The translations under genes were made by a program, and so were the position numbers. Under the pieces are notes generated by a model. The model was not told where the DNA came from, ran no database searches, and worked only from the letters and a program-made list of their open reading frames with translations. From Symsagittifera roscoffensis (Eukaryota; Xenacoelomorpha; Acoela; Convolutidae), in the NCBI RefSeq assembly GCF_963678635.1, contig NC_087062.1, forward strand, positions 84,096,012-84,160,011: a DNA stretch of 64,000 bases. The letters are read 5' to 3'. Positions 1 through 12,839 of this stretch are shown here, in pieces (the first letter of the stretch is position 1; every line of letters starts with the position of its first letter).

Positions 1-3000
1 AAGGTAAAATTTTTTGAAAACTTTTTGAAAACCCGCCCCCCCCCCTCGAGAAAATCCTAGATCCGCCCCTGCACGCAACAGTTCCTTTTCACTCCATTTA
101 GAGCTGGTCAGCGCAAAAGTGGGAGAACAATTAACTAAATTTTTTGCAATTTTTTAAGTAAACTAATCAATCTGGGCTGGTACCTTATTAATTAGACTGC
201 AGATGAAGTCATTTTTCAGTTAACACAATTGATATAATCTACACAAACGCAGACGGCTAAATTTTATATTTTTGAGTAGCGCTTTCTCAACTATTCCGTC
301 TGTATCAAACTTATCGCTTGACTTAATAAAACTAATCACTACGAGGTGTATAGACCAATTTGAGATAGAAGATCAGATCTTTGACTCTTGAAACCGCAAT
401 AGTAGCGTTTCCATTCTAAACGTTAGAATTAAATTAAATTCAATAACATCACTGATAACTTTTTGAAACCAGAAACTAACACCAGTAATGGTTTTTAACT
501 TTACATGACGATTTGCATTTTTTCAGGTAACCTTAAGCGGTAATTTGAATTTTATAGTTAGTATTTTGTAATTTGAAACTTACAAGCTCAAAAAATCACT
601 TAAATTCACGAGCATCAGAAGTGTGTTATATATCTGTTTATGTGTGCTTCAGGTTGGCGTGGTGATTCAAGGAACATTATCACGATATGTGATCAATAAG
701 TTATGATGATTAAATTGTTAAAAATGAGCACGATGTCTGTAGCATAAACAAAAAAATTGAAATAAACAAAATAATATAAAAAAATTATCTACATTTTCAT
801 GTTTTGTTGTGTGCGACTTTTTGTTTGAACTCAGCGATCGATCGTAAGTTTTTTGACTTTCAGATCGACTAAGAGCCTTGCGCGGCTGCTGTTGGTTGTT
901 GATCGAACTATGACATCTGGTTCGACTACTTTGGTCAAAACATAAAGTCGAATCCCCGACCCGGGTGGAACGGTGTAAGTTTGGAGTGATTTGACGCGTT
1001 CCTTTTTTTAACGATCATTAAAGACCATTTGGAAAAAAATCTACCATTTCGCATCCCAAAAACTTTTTGACTGAAAGCCCTAGCCTTTCTTGAAAAGACC
1101 TTTGGTGCCAACATATTTAATTTTTGTATCAAAAGCCCTTTCAAAACCCATATTGTCCTTTTTAACATTTTTCTTAAGCCCATTTTGTGAATAATTATTA
1201 TTTGATTATCAGGCTCTTCAAATTATCAGTAAATTTTTTCGATGAGTCTAGGCAGAAAATTTAAAACTCACAGAAATTTTTAAGTGTAAAATATCTTTTT
1301 TCAATTGATTTCAGTGACCCGATATTTTCGATGGCTAAACAATTTTTCGTTAAAAACTATAATTCCGATTGTGAAAACTGAAAAAATGACTGAACAAAAA
1401 AAACACCCCAAGCATAAGCCTTGCGTTTTCTTCCAGAGTCGGAACAATGAAAAGCAACTGTTCTTCATGATTTTTTGCTTATTAGTTCCAGTAAAAATTC
1501 AAAATCAAATCCATTAACGATTGCTGCAATCAAAATGATTTTTTTTTCAAAAAAAATCTAATTGTTATAGTTTATTTATTATAGTAAAGTGCTCTGCGAC
1601 AAGTTGTCGGTTTTTTGAAAACTACTTAAACTCGCCTGCAGCAAAGTTGTCAGTTGAGACGAATTTTGTCCAAAATAATTATCCCAAAACGTTTCATTTC
1701 TTACAGTTTTGCTGTGGCGGAGGATATGCAGCCAGGTTAAGGTCGACTTTTATTTATATGCAGCGGGCTCGGGCTTCATTTTCAGGACCAGCAGCCGGGC
1801 CGGGCCCGGGCCTGATTTTCAAAAGAGTTCACACCTTTCACCCTTCATGCTACAAACGCCCAGAGGGAGCGTGACTTCAGCAGGGCTAGGCAAATCCGGA
1901 CAGCCAAGCGTGCTCTCCTTTCTGGGTCAAAAGTCAGCCAAATCGAACTGTGAGGATCGGCTGCGGCCAACGGACTTATTGAATTGTGTTTTTTTTTAAA
2001 TTCACGTTTGAATTTCAAAATATTTTTCGTGTTTTCATTAAGAATGGGCCCGGGCCGGCCAGACCGGGCTCGGGTCTCAAATTCAGGTCCAGTTCCAATT
2101 CTTATAAGCACTGAGTGTTCTAATTACGGCTTAACGTGCTTTAAGTAGTTTTTAGCATCAAAATTGAAGATTTCAAAAGAGAAAATGTTTGAAACTTTCT
2201 TATATTCAGTAAATCTTCTTTCCCTCAGGCGCAGTGTCGATTAGAAAAACAGATTTTTCTTTTTTAAGCAAAACTTAGATCAATTAGTTCAACTCAATTT
2301 AATTGTTGGTTTCTGACTGATTTCGAACAATTCGCCATTAAAATTGGAGTTGTATTACAGCTTTGCCAAAATTGAAAAAATAAACCCCCAAAATATCATA
2401 AATATTGGTCGCAGTTGAAATATTTGGTTAATTTTGTAATAAGGGCATAAATTTTTTTAGACTGTAGAAAAATTTTAATCGGAAAATGTTATATTAAAAG
2501 TCAAACTTTATGATAGAAAAAAATACTTGAAGCATAAATAATCCGTCACTTATGTCGTAAGTTGGACTTTCAAACTTTTTATTGACCAGGGAAAAAGTTG
2601 CACAGTGGTGGGTCAGCTCCAAAGTTACATTTGGCAAGTTCATGTTTTCTAAAGTCGATGTCTTTCGTTTGAAATGATTTCTTAGTAAGTTAGCCAGAGC
2701 TAGCACGAATCTCATTCTGGATTTTTTTCATATTCACTTTTTCTTATTACGAATTTTTCGCTGGATTAGAATAAATTTGTAATAGTTGGGACTAATCAGA
2801 TCTGAAAAGGGTCAGTAAGATTTCTATCATGACTTGTTCAATTATTACCGTACGCTCATCTAATAAGAGCGGCTTGTACGAACCCCTAGATGTAGAAAAA
2901 ATATGTTTATACTGGATACCCAAACTGCTAAAAAAATATATCTAATTTGTTGCTAAGAAATTGTTTAGTTGAATTAAAGCAACAGTTTGCTGATCGGAAA

Positions 3001-4129
3001 CTAAGTACTTTTTTAAATTCCTAGCATTATGCTAGAAATCTCAGCATTACGCTAGAAAGAGAAATTGACAATTTATTATGTTTGCAGAAAATCTTATCTT
3101 TTGTGAATTTTTTGAAATCGTTTTGAAAAAGAATGACAACAGCTGGGCTGGACGACTAACACGGTTGGAAGCTTTTTATTTTCTTGTTAATTCGTTTTCA
3201 GGAAGGGAACAGCCTTGATTATTATTTACATAATTCAAACAATAATTAGAGCAACATACCAACTTGGAAAAACACCAAAAACGCCAGTTAGCTGCCTGTC
3301 GAGTGGTGTCTTACAACAAGTGGTGTCTTTGTTGGTGGAGCAAACAACAAAGAATTCCATTAATTTCCGATTACCAAAAAACATTCATCAAAAAATCGTT
3401 AACACAAATTTAAAGATCCCGTATAAGATGCAGAACTGAATTTAGTTGACTATTTTGACAATTCAATAAGTCCTCAATTAACTTTTTGTATAAGGCATAA
3501 AGATGATGAATATTGAACGAACCCCATTTTTCAGTTTTTTTTGTTGCGGCTCGTCATTGTTTCTGTGTTTCGTAACCTGACTTTACGTTTGTTATTTGAG
3601 AATGCGTCATGAATTTCGTGATCGGTGATTATTTCATTGTTTGGTAAGCATGGATGCTGCCTCCTTATGATTTTAGTAGTCTTTAACGTTAGTATTTCGT
3701 ATATATGCAACTCCTTGATGTAACAGAACTTAAACTTTTCTTTTAGTTTGTGGAAATTGTCTGTTTTTCGCAAAGTGAAACAATTTCGGAGAATCAGCTT
3801 TTGTTGTTTCTCAATTATTACTTATTCGAATTTTTTGTAGCATTTCCATATAATTATACAGCATACTGATAAATTGGTTGAAGAAAAATTTTGTAAATGA
3901 TTGAAAATTGAATTTGGTTAAATAATTGCCGCAAGTGCTATGAAATGGAGAAGTTTCCAAATAACCTTTTAAAAATTTTTTGAATGTGAAACTTGAAACA
4001 GCTTATCATCCAAATAACGGGCAAGCTACTTTGGGGACGTTTCTGCAATTATATTGATCAATTGGTTAAAAACGGTCCAAATTTGTTTTATTTTTTGACT
4101 TAGAGTAAATTTGTTTTCAATAAGCCATG
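1..4129. other. AT-rich DNA without a recognisable gene
   Basis: No reading frame here resembles a known protein, and the short open frames have the composition of random AT-rich DNA. Two GC-rich blocks stand out, at about 1790-1815 and 2045-2060. Both are built from GGGCCCGGGCC-type words in otherwise AT-rich sequence and lie among shared words such as CGGGCTCGGG, so they are probably pieces of an old mobile element. A C-run followed by a CTCGAG site lies at about 40-50. Nothing else can be assigned. Confidence 0.6.
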
Positions 4130-6010
4130 TCTTAACACTTTCTAAATCGTTTGTTTTTGCATCTTTTTTCTTTTTTTTTGGTAGAAACTAGGCTGCAATC
4201 ATCCGCATAAAGGGTTACTTTTGAGTTCACACAAGCCTTCGGCAGATCATTTATATAAATTAGAAAAATAAGGGGCCCCAAAACTGACACTTAGGCGACA
4301 GGTTTTGAAATCCTTAGGCGACAGGTTTTGAACTCGATACCGTGTTCTCTACTACTAGATATTGAGACCGATATTTCAATTGATATTAATTTTTCCGTGT
4401 TCCCCCTTAATCCATAAACTCTACATTTCTTTATTAGTATTCCATGGTCAACAACGTCAACAGCTTTTGAAAGATCAAGCATTGTACAAGTCATTGTATC
4501 TTTGTTCCCTGAAAAACGCCTATCACATTCAGTTAATTCAGTCATTGCTTCAACCGTGCCTCGTTTACTACGAAAGCCAAACTGTTCGTCAGCCGGATTT
4601 CATACTTCTGCAAAAAAATAAATTATCCATTTAAACATAACTTTTTCAAAAAGGTTTGCCACAGTGGGAATTTAAAACATTGGTCTATAGTTGTTTCACT
4701 CAGTCTGTAGTGCAATTTTTTGAACTGGTTGAATTTTTCCAAGCAAGTAGGGAAATTGCAATCAGACAGTGATTTTTTGATTAGGATTGATTTCATTTCG
4801 CAAGTTTTTAATAAGAAAACTGCTTTGCTCGTAGGTGTCTTGACCATCCTTGGCTTTAAGTCCCTTAAATATGTTTTAAAATTTCAGTCACGCTAGTTTC
4901 GTTCATATACACAGTATTTTTTTCCATTATGTGGGCTAAATTTGCAGATAATTTGAGCTGTTAGGATAATTTTTCTCCAACTGATGCAAAATGGGAACTA
5001 ATTTCCTCAGATGACGGATATTTCTTTAAAGTTTGTTAAGTGTTTTTGCTTTTTATGTCATTGATTACACTGTAAAAGTTTTTCATGTTGGTATTTGAAT
5101 TTGATTGTATTCAATTTTGATAGTGTGTGGCCTTGGCTTTGCGGCAAATTAGCTTATTTAAATTAGTAAGAGTTAGTTTGTTTTCTGTGGATGGATTTTC
5201 TTTATAGCGGCAGTGAACACTTTTTTTTGTTACAAGAATTTTAACAAAGTTTATGACCCAGCTTTTTTCAATTGGAACATTTGTTTTCTGATTTTTTCGA
5301 AAGTATCTGTCGAATTATTCTGCTACGTTTTCGGTTAAAAGATTCCAGTTGTAATCCATATTCAATTGCTCTAGTAAATCAGTCTCTTTATTTTTTGTAA
5401 ATTTATCCTGGAACCAATATATTGCTTTCAAAAAAAATCGTTTTCATGGTTGTTTCCATGTTTTAATTGGTTCTTCATTGCTCTGATTAATGGTATGGTA
5501 TTTGTTGTAAGAGACAATTGAATCGAGTGATGATCCGATACATTAAGCTCCTATACAGTTGTTTCAGCATAAATTTGCAAAAAAAGATCAAGGCAAGTCG
5601 AACTTCTTTCTGTATCTCTGTTGGTTTTAAGATCATTGAAAAATTCTAGTAGCAAATGTTCTGAGATTGCTCATCAGACTGGACAATACGTTGTTGTTTT
5701 TAGTCACGTCAATGTTAAAATGCCGCACAAAATATTCGCCCTTTTTGATTAAGTATTCAGCAAGCAAATCAAGAAGTTCTTCCGGTTCCGGTTCCTCTCC
5801 GCAATCTGTTAGTCATCCTTATAGGGCGATGTTTTTCCAACAAAAAGAGACCTGTTTCGACGTTTCTGTAAGTGCAATTACCATTGATAGATTGTTCGAT
5901 TTCAACATACCCACGAACTCATCGAAATTTTGATTCTTTGATTTTATATTCTGCAATAAAGTGCTGTTAGATCTCGTTTTTGATAGCGATTTTAATTGCC
6001 GTTGCCTCAA
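4130..6010 (-). mobile_element. Decayed non-LTR (LINE) retrotransposon, endonuclease and RT pieces
   Basis: Read on the minus strand, this stretch holds broken pieces of a LINE. Near 6010-5800 is an endonuclease start-like segment (LLQNIKSKNQNFDEF, then VIALTET). From about 4850 comes an RT entry region (SDCNFPTCLEKF, then FKFPLWQTFLKKL), followed at about 4510-4430 by LDLSKAVDVVDHGIL, which matches the LDLSKAFDxVDHxxL block of CR1/jockey-like RTs. At about 4290-4180 is SVLGPLIFLIYINDLP, then LYADD, the catalytic block. Frames are interrupted by stops and shifts throughout, and the tail beyond the YADD block is not seen, so it is a pseudogene. The clade (CR1, Rex or jockey-like) cannot be decided by eye. 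Confidence 0.8.
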
Positions 6011-6189
6011 GACTTCAGTTTTTTCGTTTGAAATTTTTTTGTTTTTTTATCTACTCAGTTGTGATGTTTATTTAGTTCAAAAGCCATCACAAATGTGCAT
6101 TGACTGGAACAAAAACATAAGCAAGCATGGTCGTTGAAATAAGTAAATATTGAGTCTGATAATCCGGTTATTTATTTGTCAAACAAGAC

Positions 6190-6660
6190 CTCAAAGCGTT
6201 TAGTGAAGCAAAAATCCGTAACGACTACCATTTGTACAGTACAACCAAAAATTATTTCAAATTTTCAACCGTTTTTGCATTCAGAACTTTAAGAATCAAT
6301 GCTAAAGAATAGAACCGTGAAACTGCTTTTCTTGACTAGGATTTCTCTTGACAAGCAAGGCATCTGAGAACGAGGCTGAGCAGACAATTGCAAACCTTAT
6401 TTCTAGAAGGTACTTCTTAATTTTTTTAAAAAGCGTTTAAAGAAGCAGAAATTCGTAACGCCCACAATTTGTACAGTACAATCGAAATTTATTTCAAATT
6501 TTCAATCGTTTTTGCCTTCAGAACTTAAACAATCTATGCTAAATATAGAACCGTGAAACCGCTTTTCTTAACTATGATTTCTCTTGACAAGCCAACAAGG
6601 CATCCGAGAACAAGGCTGAGCAGAAAATTGCAAAACTTTAATCCTAGAGGGTACTTTTGA
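6190..6660. repeat. Imperfect tandem duplication, about 240-bp unit
   Basis: The segment from about 6190 to 6420 is repeated at about 6430-6655. Shared landmarks in the same order are TTTGTACAGTACAA, TTTCAAATTTTCAA, AGAACCGTGAAAC, TTTCTCTTGACAAGC and GGCTGAGCAGA. The copies differ by scattered substitutions and small indels. A weaker echo (CAGAAAATTGCAAG) appears at 6750-6840. No coding function is apparent. Confidence 0.85.
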
Positions 6661-8000
6661 AACTCTATTCAAATTTGAATTAGTAGTTCCTTTTTTCGGA
6701 TAATCTGTGCTATTGCATTTTCTTCGAAGTAAAGTTGAAATGTGGTAGCAGAAAATTGCAAGCCAAAACTCAACTCTAGTACAATTTGATGTTTTCAAGT
6801 TTCTACTTAACATTTTAAGGATAGGCCAAGCAGAAAATTACAGAATTTTTGATTTATTTACTTAATTTACCGGCGGGAGTTTTTATATAATCGATGAAAA
6901 AAAAGTAAACAAATTTTTAAATTTTATCAGATGAATTTGGTTTACGTTACGTTTGCTATTGTCTAATCTGAGGAGAGCCATGAGATGGTTGAAATCGTAT
7001 CCCCTCGCTCAGCTGTTTAATTTTTTATTCAAGTGTTCTGCTTAAACAGATTAGAAACAAAAAACTTTGAAATTTTTTTAAAATTTAAATCTAAAAAAAG
7101 ACAAAAGTTTAATTTGAAAACGCTGCCAGACCCGAATTAGTTTGAAAAAATTGTTTGTTTCTCCAAGGAATTTCTTCTTGAGGATAATTTTGTGAAACAA
7201 ATCAGTGATGCCAGATCAAAATCAGGCCAAATAAAAAAAACTAAAAAATGAATTTTGTCTCTTTATGTCCGAAACAGTGTATGTTTGCTCAATGAAACAG
7301 AACTTGAATATTTTTGTCGATAAATAATCAAATTTATCATGAGTTAGCAGTCTCAGTTTTTCCAGTTCACATCAGTGTGTTTCCACTTCTCCATTTCGTG
7401 CTTTCTTTTGCTCAGGCGATACATTAACGTAGAAACGGTTAATACGTCTTCATCTCATAATGCCGCAGCAGGCCATTTATTGTTGGTAGCGTTCCGCCTC
7501 TCCATTGATCTATTATCAAATTTTATCGGGTTTCTTCAGTTTTTGCAATTGCTTCACGCTTCTTACTGGCATGTATGTTGGGTACCATCATTCATTGCAT
7601 TTAGCTGTTACTGCGCAGTTATTCGATTATGTAATATCACCTAGGCTTGCTATCTCGTTTCGTGCAAAGTTGAGGAATTAGCGACCAAGAAGTTTCTCAA
7701 ACAAAATCGCAAGGTTTGCCTTAACTCAAATTTTTGTTTATGTTTCAATTCAATGGCTTTCAGAAATTTGAACTTGTTTTTTTTGCAACTTAAAAACGAC
7801 CAAAGAAACCGACTGAATTTGACCTGCTCATTTTGCTGATAAATGAGCTTTAATACTAAATTCATCTCAGTTTAAATTCATCACTCTAAATTCATCTCAC
7901 AACAATGTGGAGTTACCTTGTAACAGTCAGTAATAAGGAACGAAGGACAAACTACCAACCCAAAATGTGTCGACATCATATTGTTTTGCTTGCAAGAAAT
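6661..8000. other. AT-rich DNA, nothing assignable
   Basis: I see no gene here. The open frame at 7375-7644 has no recognisable motif, no upstream exon and no usable splice context. A short doubled word (AAATTCATC) lies at 7858-7898. Confidence 0.5.
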
Positions 8001-8009
8001 TACAAATCA

Positions 8010-8975
8010 CAACACGACTGCTCGTATATCAGGGTGCAACCATGAATGTTCCCAGTGCAATTTTAAGGACAAATAAAAACTGGAAATTTGACATTGACAA
8101 AGAATTTTTTTTTCATGTTTATACCTTCAGTTCCCCCTATACGCTAAATATCTACAGAGGGATCGATTTAGTGTCTCGCATAGTAACAGTCAAAGCAATT
8201 GACTTGCCTCAACTCAAATGGATCGAAATATCAGCCGCTTGCGCATTATCCCAAACCGACCCAATTTGCATTTTTCAAACTTCCGTAACTTTTCAAAAAA
8301 ATTCACAGGTGAATTTTTTTAAAAATTTTAACTCAATAAAACAATATCTGATAGTAGCATAGAAAATTTCCGCCAAAAACGTTCAAATAAAAAGCCGAAA
8401 TATTACTAAATGAAAATTAATTTAAAACCTCCTGCATGTACTAAACTCAAGTCTGATTGACTGAAAACTAACTCTTTTGTAAAAGTGAAATATCTTCTCA
8501 AAATTCAGTTCAGTGGAGAGATTGTTCACATGGTCCCAGGACTTCTGCAGCCGACAAGTTAGTCTTTTTTCAAATAATTTTCCTATTTGTTATAACAAGA
8601 CTGCTCGTATCAGGGCGAAACCTCTAATGATCCGGCAGAATTTTAATTAGTGCGGAGTCACTTAGATTAAAATAGATGATGAAGTTTTCAAAAATATATA
8701 TATAAAACTCACATTTTCTTGATTTGTGTTGATTTAAAAAGTTAACCCATCAGCATGAAAAAAATTTTGGTTTGAATCTTCAGCTCCCTTTATACGCAAA
8801 ACAACAAAAAGGGACCTATTCAGTGTCTGGCATCGTAAAAACCAAAATTTTTAATGATTTGCTTGAATTCAATTTCAGTGCACTATCCTGTCTTTCACAC
8901 ATTATCACAAACCGACCTAATCAGCAGTTTTCAGACCCCCTTATTATTGCAAAAAATGATCATAGGTGAAATTTT
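8010..8975. repeat. Imperfect direct duplication, two diverged copies of about 330-380 bp
   Basis: The segment at 8010-8330 recurs at about 8590-8975. Shared landmarks are GACTGCTCGTAT, CAGGGYGMAACC, TATACGCWAAA, GTGTCTSGCATMGTAA and AAACCGACC. The copies have drifted strongly and contain stops, so this is an old non-coding duplication. The open frame at 7967-8362 runs through the first copy but is not kept open in the second, which argues against coding. Confidence 0.75.
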
Positions 8976-11150
8976 TTGAGCTCAAAAAAACAACATCGAA
9001 AAAATGGTATAAAAATTTTTTGTCAAAGATGTTTTGTTGAAAAGTCTAATATTGACTGAAAAAAAACCACCAAGCACAAAAATTCCGCTTTCCGTTTGAA
9101 AGTAAGAACATTAAGATTGCTCGCGTCATGGCTACAATTTGAATTTTTGACTACCTTTGTTGTATTGTTCAATTTGAAAAAAAGAAATTTGCAAAAAAAA
9201 TACATAAAAAATGTTTTTTTTTAAAACATCCTCATACATGCTAGTGAAAAAAAAAGTTAAAAAAATTAGTGTGAATAACGTATTAATTAGAATAATTTGC
9301 ATGCCTCAATTCAACTTGGTACAACTTCTAAGCCGGATTAACTATCCGACTACGCGGTAATAGCACGAAACAGCTGGCGCGTCATTTGTCCCCAAAAAAG
9401 CACTTTCTAAATTCCATAACATTACGAAAAATAATGACAGATGAAGTATATGTTTTTGAAATTCAGCTAAAGACAACAATACTTTTCAGATGCCTTAGAA
9501 AACTTGCCAAAAGTGTTTTTTTTTAACTCGAAGTTAGTCTGGATAGAAAGAACCACCCCGGGCACAAATATTCCGATTGTAAAAACCACCCCCTTGAACG
9601 CTACGTATAATACAAAGTGATATATTTACAATTTATTAAAAATTTGCACTTTTTCGTAAAATGAGTTTTGAATTGCTGGCATTTTTCCATTAATTTTTCG
9701 TTATGGAAACGTATGACCAGCGTTTTCAGTCTAGAGATTAACCTGGATTTCGGAATATTTATTTTTAAATCTTATTTTGTCCTCTTTTTAACATCAAGCT
9801 ATAGGTTAAAGTTAAAATAGAAATTCAAATGAGGTAAAAGTTTGTCCAGATATGATTTAATTCATTTCACTCAAGAACTTGAATTTGGTTTTGCGTCAGA
9901 AGTTTTCAGCAGCACAAAAGGTTTAGAGGGTTATCAACAACTTGGGAAACAAATTTCTTCAATTCTGGAAACGCTGTCTGCAGATTTTCCAAGTTTGATT
10001 AACAGCAAAAAATGACAATTATTTTCTGGTTCTTGACATAACTTTTTTGAAATGATTTGCTTGTAACAGGTGTGTTAGTGCTAAACGCTGTCTCTATAGC
10101 AGAGAAAAGAAGGTCGAATCCGGAGCTAATTACAAACCCATGAAAACTTAGAATATTTAGCGCATCCACAGCTGTTCCCTTTTTTCACTCAAGTTAACTA
10201 TAAAAATAAAAACCTGAGCTCATTTTTGTGAAAACACACCATCGGTGTGCGCCAATTTTGATAACAACTCAAAAAAAGCTGATTTAAGAATGATGCAAAA
10301 TTTTGGCCTAGAAGTTGATACATTCCTTCCCCTTTCATCAGAAATTCTTGCAAGGACATAACTTTTTTTTCGTTCACAAATAGAGCTGCACTTTTTAGCA
10401 AACATGCCAATCTATAGTTGCTAGTCCGTAATTTACACAGTTTAGTTTCTCCGTGGAACCCAAAGTCACGGATTCAGTTTGCGTAACAGGTTGTCCAGTA
10501 TTTATTTACAGATACCATTACACCCCAAACACACTCTTATCTCAATATATCAAAACCACGCTGTTTCTTACAATGATTTTAGTTTCAACAATCCTAATCG
10601 CTTCTATAACTGAAGTCGAAATTCCTATCTGAAAATACTATGACTCGTTTAGAGATTCTTATCTGAAAATTACAACTCGGAATTTGGTCAAATTTATCTG
10701 AAAATTCTGAACCAAACAGACTTCTAAAAGACAAACCGGCTGTACTTGTTGATCATTTAAGATATCTTATGTATAAAAGCATATCATCTCGCAAAAATAT
10801 GACTTGGTCTTTTTGGTTTCAACTTAATCAAATCATGGTTTGTTTTTCTACCAATAAATTCTGCTGTAAAAGGGGCCTTACTAATAAATTACACCTTTGA
10901 GTCTGCGGTTAATTCTCATTTGCAAACGAAATCATTTTGACGATCAGAGATTAGTAAAAGATCAGTTATTAGATAAATATTGCAATTGGTTTTATCGAAT
11001 TTTGGAAGTTTATTTAACTAACCTGTGATAAGAATAGGGGAGCGGGTGGTTGTAATAAATCAACTGGACTTGCCATCGTCCGATCATTTGCCCTGATAAT
11101 TTTCACCTCAGCAAGTTGGTTGTTCTATTAGTTTTAAAAAGTTGAAGCGA
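8976..11150. other. AT-rich DNA upstream of the aquaporin-like gene
   Basis: No protein-like frame was found. The last few hundred bases would hold the promoter and 5' UTR of the gene that begins at 11163, but I could not identify a TATA box or initiator with confidence. Confidence 0.5.
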
Positions 11151-11162
11151 CAAACGTTAACA

Positions 11163-11197
11163 ATGGGAAGAGAAGGATTTCCATTCAAGGATTACAG
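11163..11197 (+). CDS. Aquaporin-like gene, exon 1 (N-terminal 11 residues)
   Basis: This short first coding exon begins with ATG in a good context (AACAATGG) and ends in CAG followed by GTAAG, a strong splice donor. It encodes MGREGFPFKDY plus two bases of the next codon. Joined in phase to the exon at 11589, the shared codon becomes serine and the frame runs straight into the aquaporin N-terminus. A hydrophilic leader of about 25 residues before membrane helix 1 is usual for animal aquaporins. The intron is 391 bp. The 3' part of this exon and its donor lie in a 26-bp unit repeated three times. The exon is inferred from splice signals and frame, not from transcript data. Confidence 0.7.
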
Positions 11198-11253
11198 GTA
11201 AGATTTCCATTCAAGGATTACAGGTAAGATTTCCATTCAAGGATTACAGGTAA
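11176..11253 (+). repeat. Three exact copies of a 26-bp unit containing a splice donor
   Basis: The unit runs from GATTTCCATTC to ATTACAGGTAA and occurs at 11176-11201, 11202-11227 and 11228-11253 without a mismatch. Each copy carries the end of aquaporin exon 1 and a CAG/GTAA donor, so three donors lie at 11198, 11224 and 11250. The unit length is not a multiple of three. Reading past the first donor meets an in-frame TAA inside that donor (GAT TAC AGG TAA), so only the first donor gives an open message. Confidence 0.95.
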
Positions 11254-11588
11254 TTTATATAGTGCTATATTCTACTGATTAACTGATCGAAAAATGTCTT
11301 CAGGTTTCGCCTTTAAAAAAATTGCCTGAAATTTTTTTAGATCCATAGTTTTGATTAATACGTGAATCAATATGGCCCAGATAAAGCAAAACTTTCAATG
11401 TAACTGTCAGATTTTTTCAAGCTTTAGTTTCGCCGCTAAAACTTTAAAGTACATATCGTGTTGGTAAAAATGTAGCCTTTTCCCCAGTCACTTATTTTCT
11501 TGCAAAAAGCACAGGTGAAAGAGTTGATGGGCGAAGAGCCGTTTTTGTCTCTTCCTAATTTCCTAATTAAATGTTTGTTTTTGTTTAG

Positions 11589-11763
11589 TCTGGGGACGGA
11601 GGACATCCGCAACTTCCATTTTTGGAAGGGGGTGATTGGAGAGGGAATTGCCACCATGTTTCTGGTGCTGTCTGTACTCACAGGGGGGACTTACGGGACC
11701 GGAACTGCCCCCGCCTACGGATACGCACTAGCATTCGGATTCTCTGTGCTCACATTAGTATAC
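11589..11763 (+). CDS. Aquaporin-like gene, exon 2 (membrane helices 1 and 2)
   Basis: The exon is bounded by a pyrimidine-rich TTTGTTTTTGTTTAG acceptor and a GTAAGT donor. It encodes 58 residues. After LGTEDIRNFHFWKG comes a first membrane helix with the aquaporin E-x-x-A-T pattern (GEGIATMFLVL). A short loop rich in glycine and threonine follows, then the start of helix 2 (YALAFGFSVLTLVY). In the MIP family these segments are followed by the first NPA half-helix, which would lie in the next exon. I found no NPA-encoding exon before the gap at 14766 or in the repeat-rich DNA after it, so the gene is either interrupted by very long introns or broken. Aquaporins are plasma-membrane water or glycerol channels; the substrate cannot be told from this part. 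Confidence 0.82.
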
Positions 11764-12839
11764 GTAAGTGTATCAATTTGGAGTTTTTCTCTTTATAGTC
11801 AGTCCCCTTCAGTGAATTATAGACACACCAAATTGAAAAATTTAACCGGGGGGATATAATTTATAACTTTTTTTAAACAAATATTCACTGAAGAAAGGCA
11901 CACATTTTTGTTTTTACATTAGCTCATTTGAGCACAACGCCAAAGTGTGAATTTTTCTGAGTAATCACGAGAGATCTTGACTTAGAGCAAAAAGTAACGT
12001 TTTTTTGGCCAAAAGTCAAAATCATCTTGTCAATAAAGACTAATATCTGGTCTTACCCCCACTGAGTTTTCATAGATACTGCTCGGTTATATTGCATTTT
12101 TATCGTCTGTCTCTCTGAATTTCGAAAATAATCGTTTATAGTTTAGTAGATATGGTTTATATTGTTAATTATTCTCGTAGTTCACCAGCGCACTTCATGA
12201 AATTTATTTCATGGTCACGTTATTCAGGTCAGATTGATAATGGCCGTCATTTGAAGATTATATGAAGATATGAATTCATTGAACTTAAAATCTTTGTGTT
12301 GAACTTACTTTTGACTTGAAATATTCTACATGGAAAAACCAAAACAATGCTTATTCTGTTCAGTTTTTCAATCGCAATTGAGTGCATTGAATTGAAAAAG
12401 TACTATCGAAAATAAAAAATAATTGCCACTAGAAATCAGAAACCGAAAATTTTTTTGGTTTTTTTAGTAGACTGGAAATTTTATGGACCAGCTGACCATT
12501 TACTCTGATCACTTTTAAACTGCCGGTATTCATCTAGAAATGACGATAGCAAATTTGCTGTAAATCCGTAAAACATAAATCCAGGCCTAGTTTTTTTGCC
12601 CGCTGACAAAATAAGCTGAATTGAAAGATCCGGAAAACAACATTTTTGATATAGACCATATCATTACGAGGCCAACTGTGCACTGGATAGGCGCACAATT
12701 TTGTGTCTGTATGTTCCTGGATTTCCGAGACCAGTTTTTAAACATTTTCATAATTGTAAGTGGATTCCATTTCGAAAATTTCCAGGGATTCTGCGTACAA
12801 ATATTTGTGACGTAACTTTTATCAACATATTAGTTTTGT
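11764..12839. other. Intron-like AT-rich DNA
   Basis: This follows the donor at 11764 and probably belongs to the second aquaporin intron. No exon with aquaporin motifs could be found in it. Open frames at 12621-12892 have no family resemblance. Confidence 0.45.

Noticed and set aside
7375-7644. Possible 89-residue protein
   Set aside because: Hydrophobic by T-rich composition, with no motif, splice context or repeat in related sequence.
7967-8362. Possible 131-residue protein
   Set aside because: Its diverged duplicate at 8590-8975 does not keep the frame open, which speaks against coding.
11176-11253. Three spaced repeats that might suggest a CRISPR-like array
   Set aside because: The units are contiguous with no spacers, the DNA is eukaryotic, and the unit contains an exon end with a splice donor.
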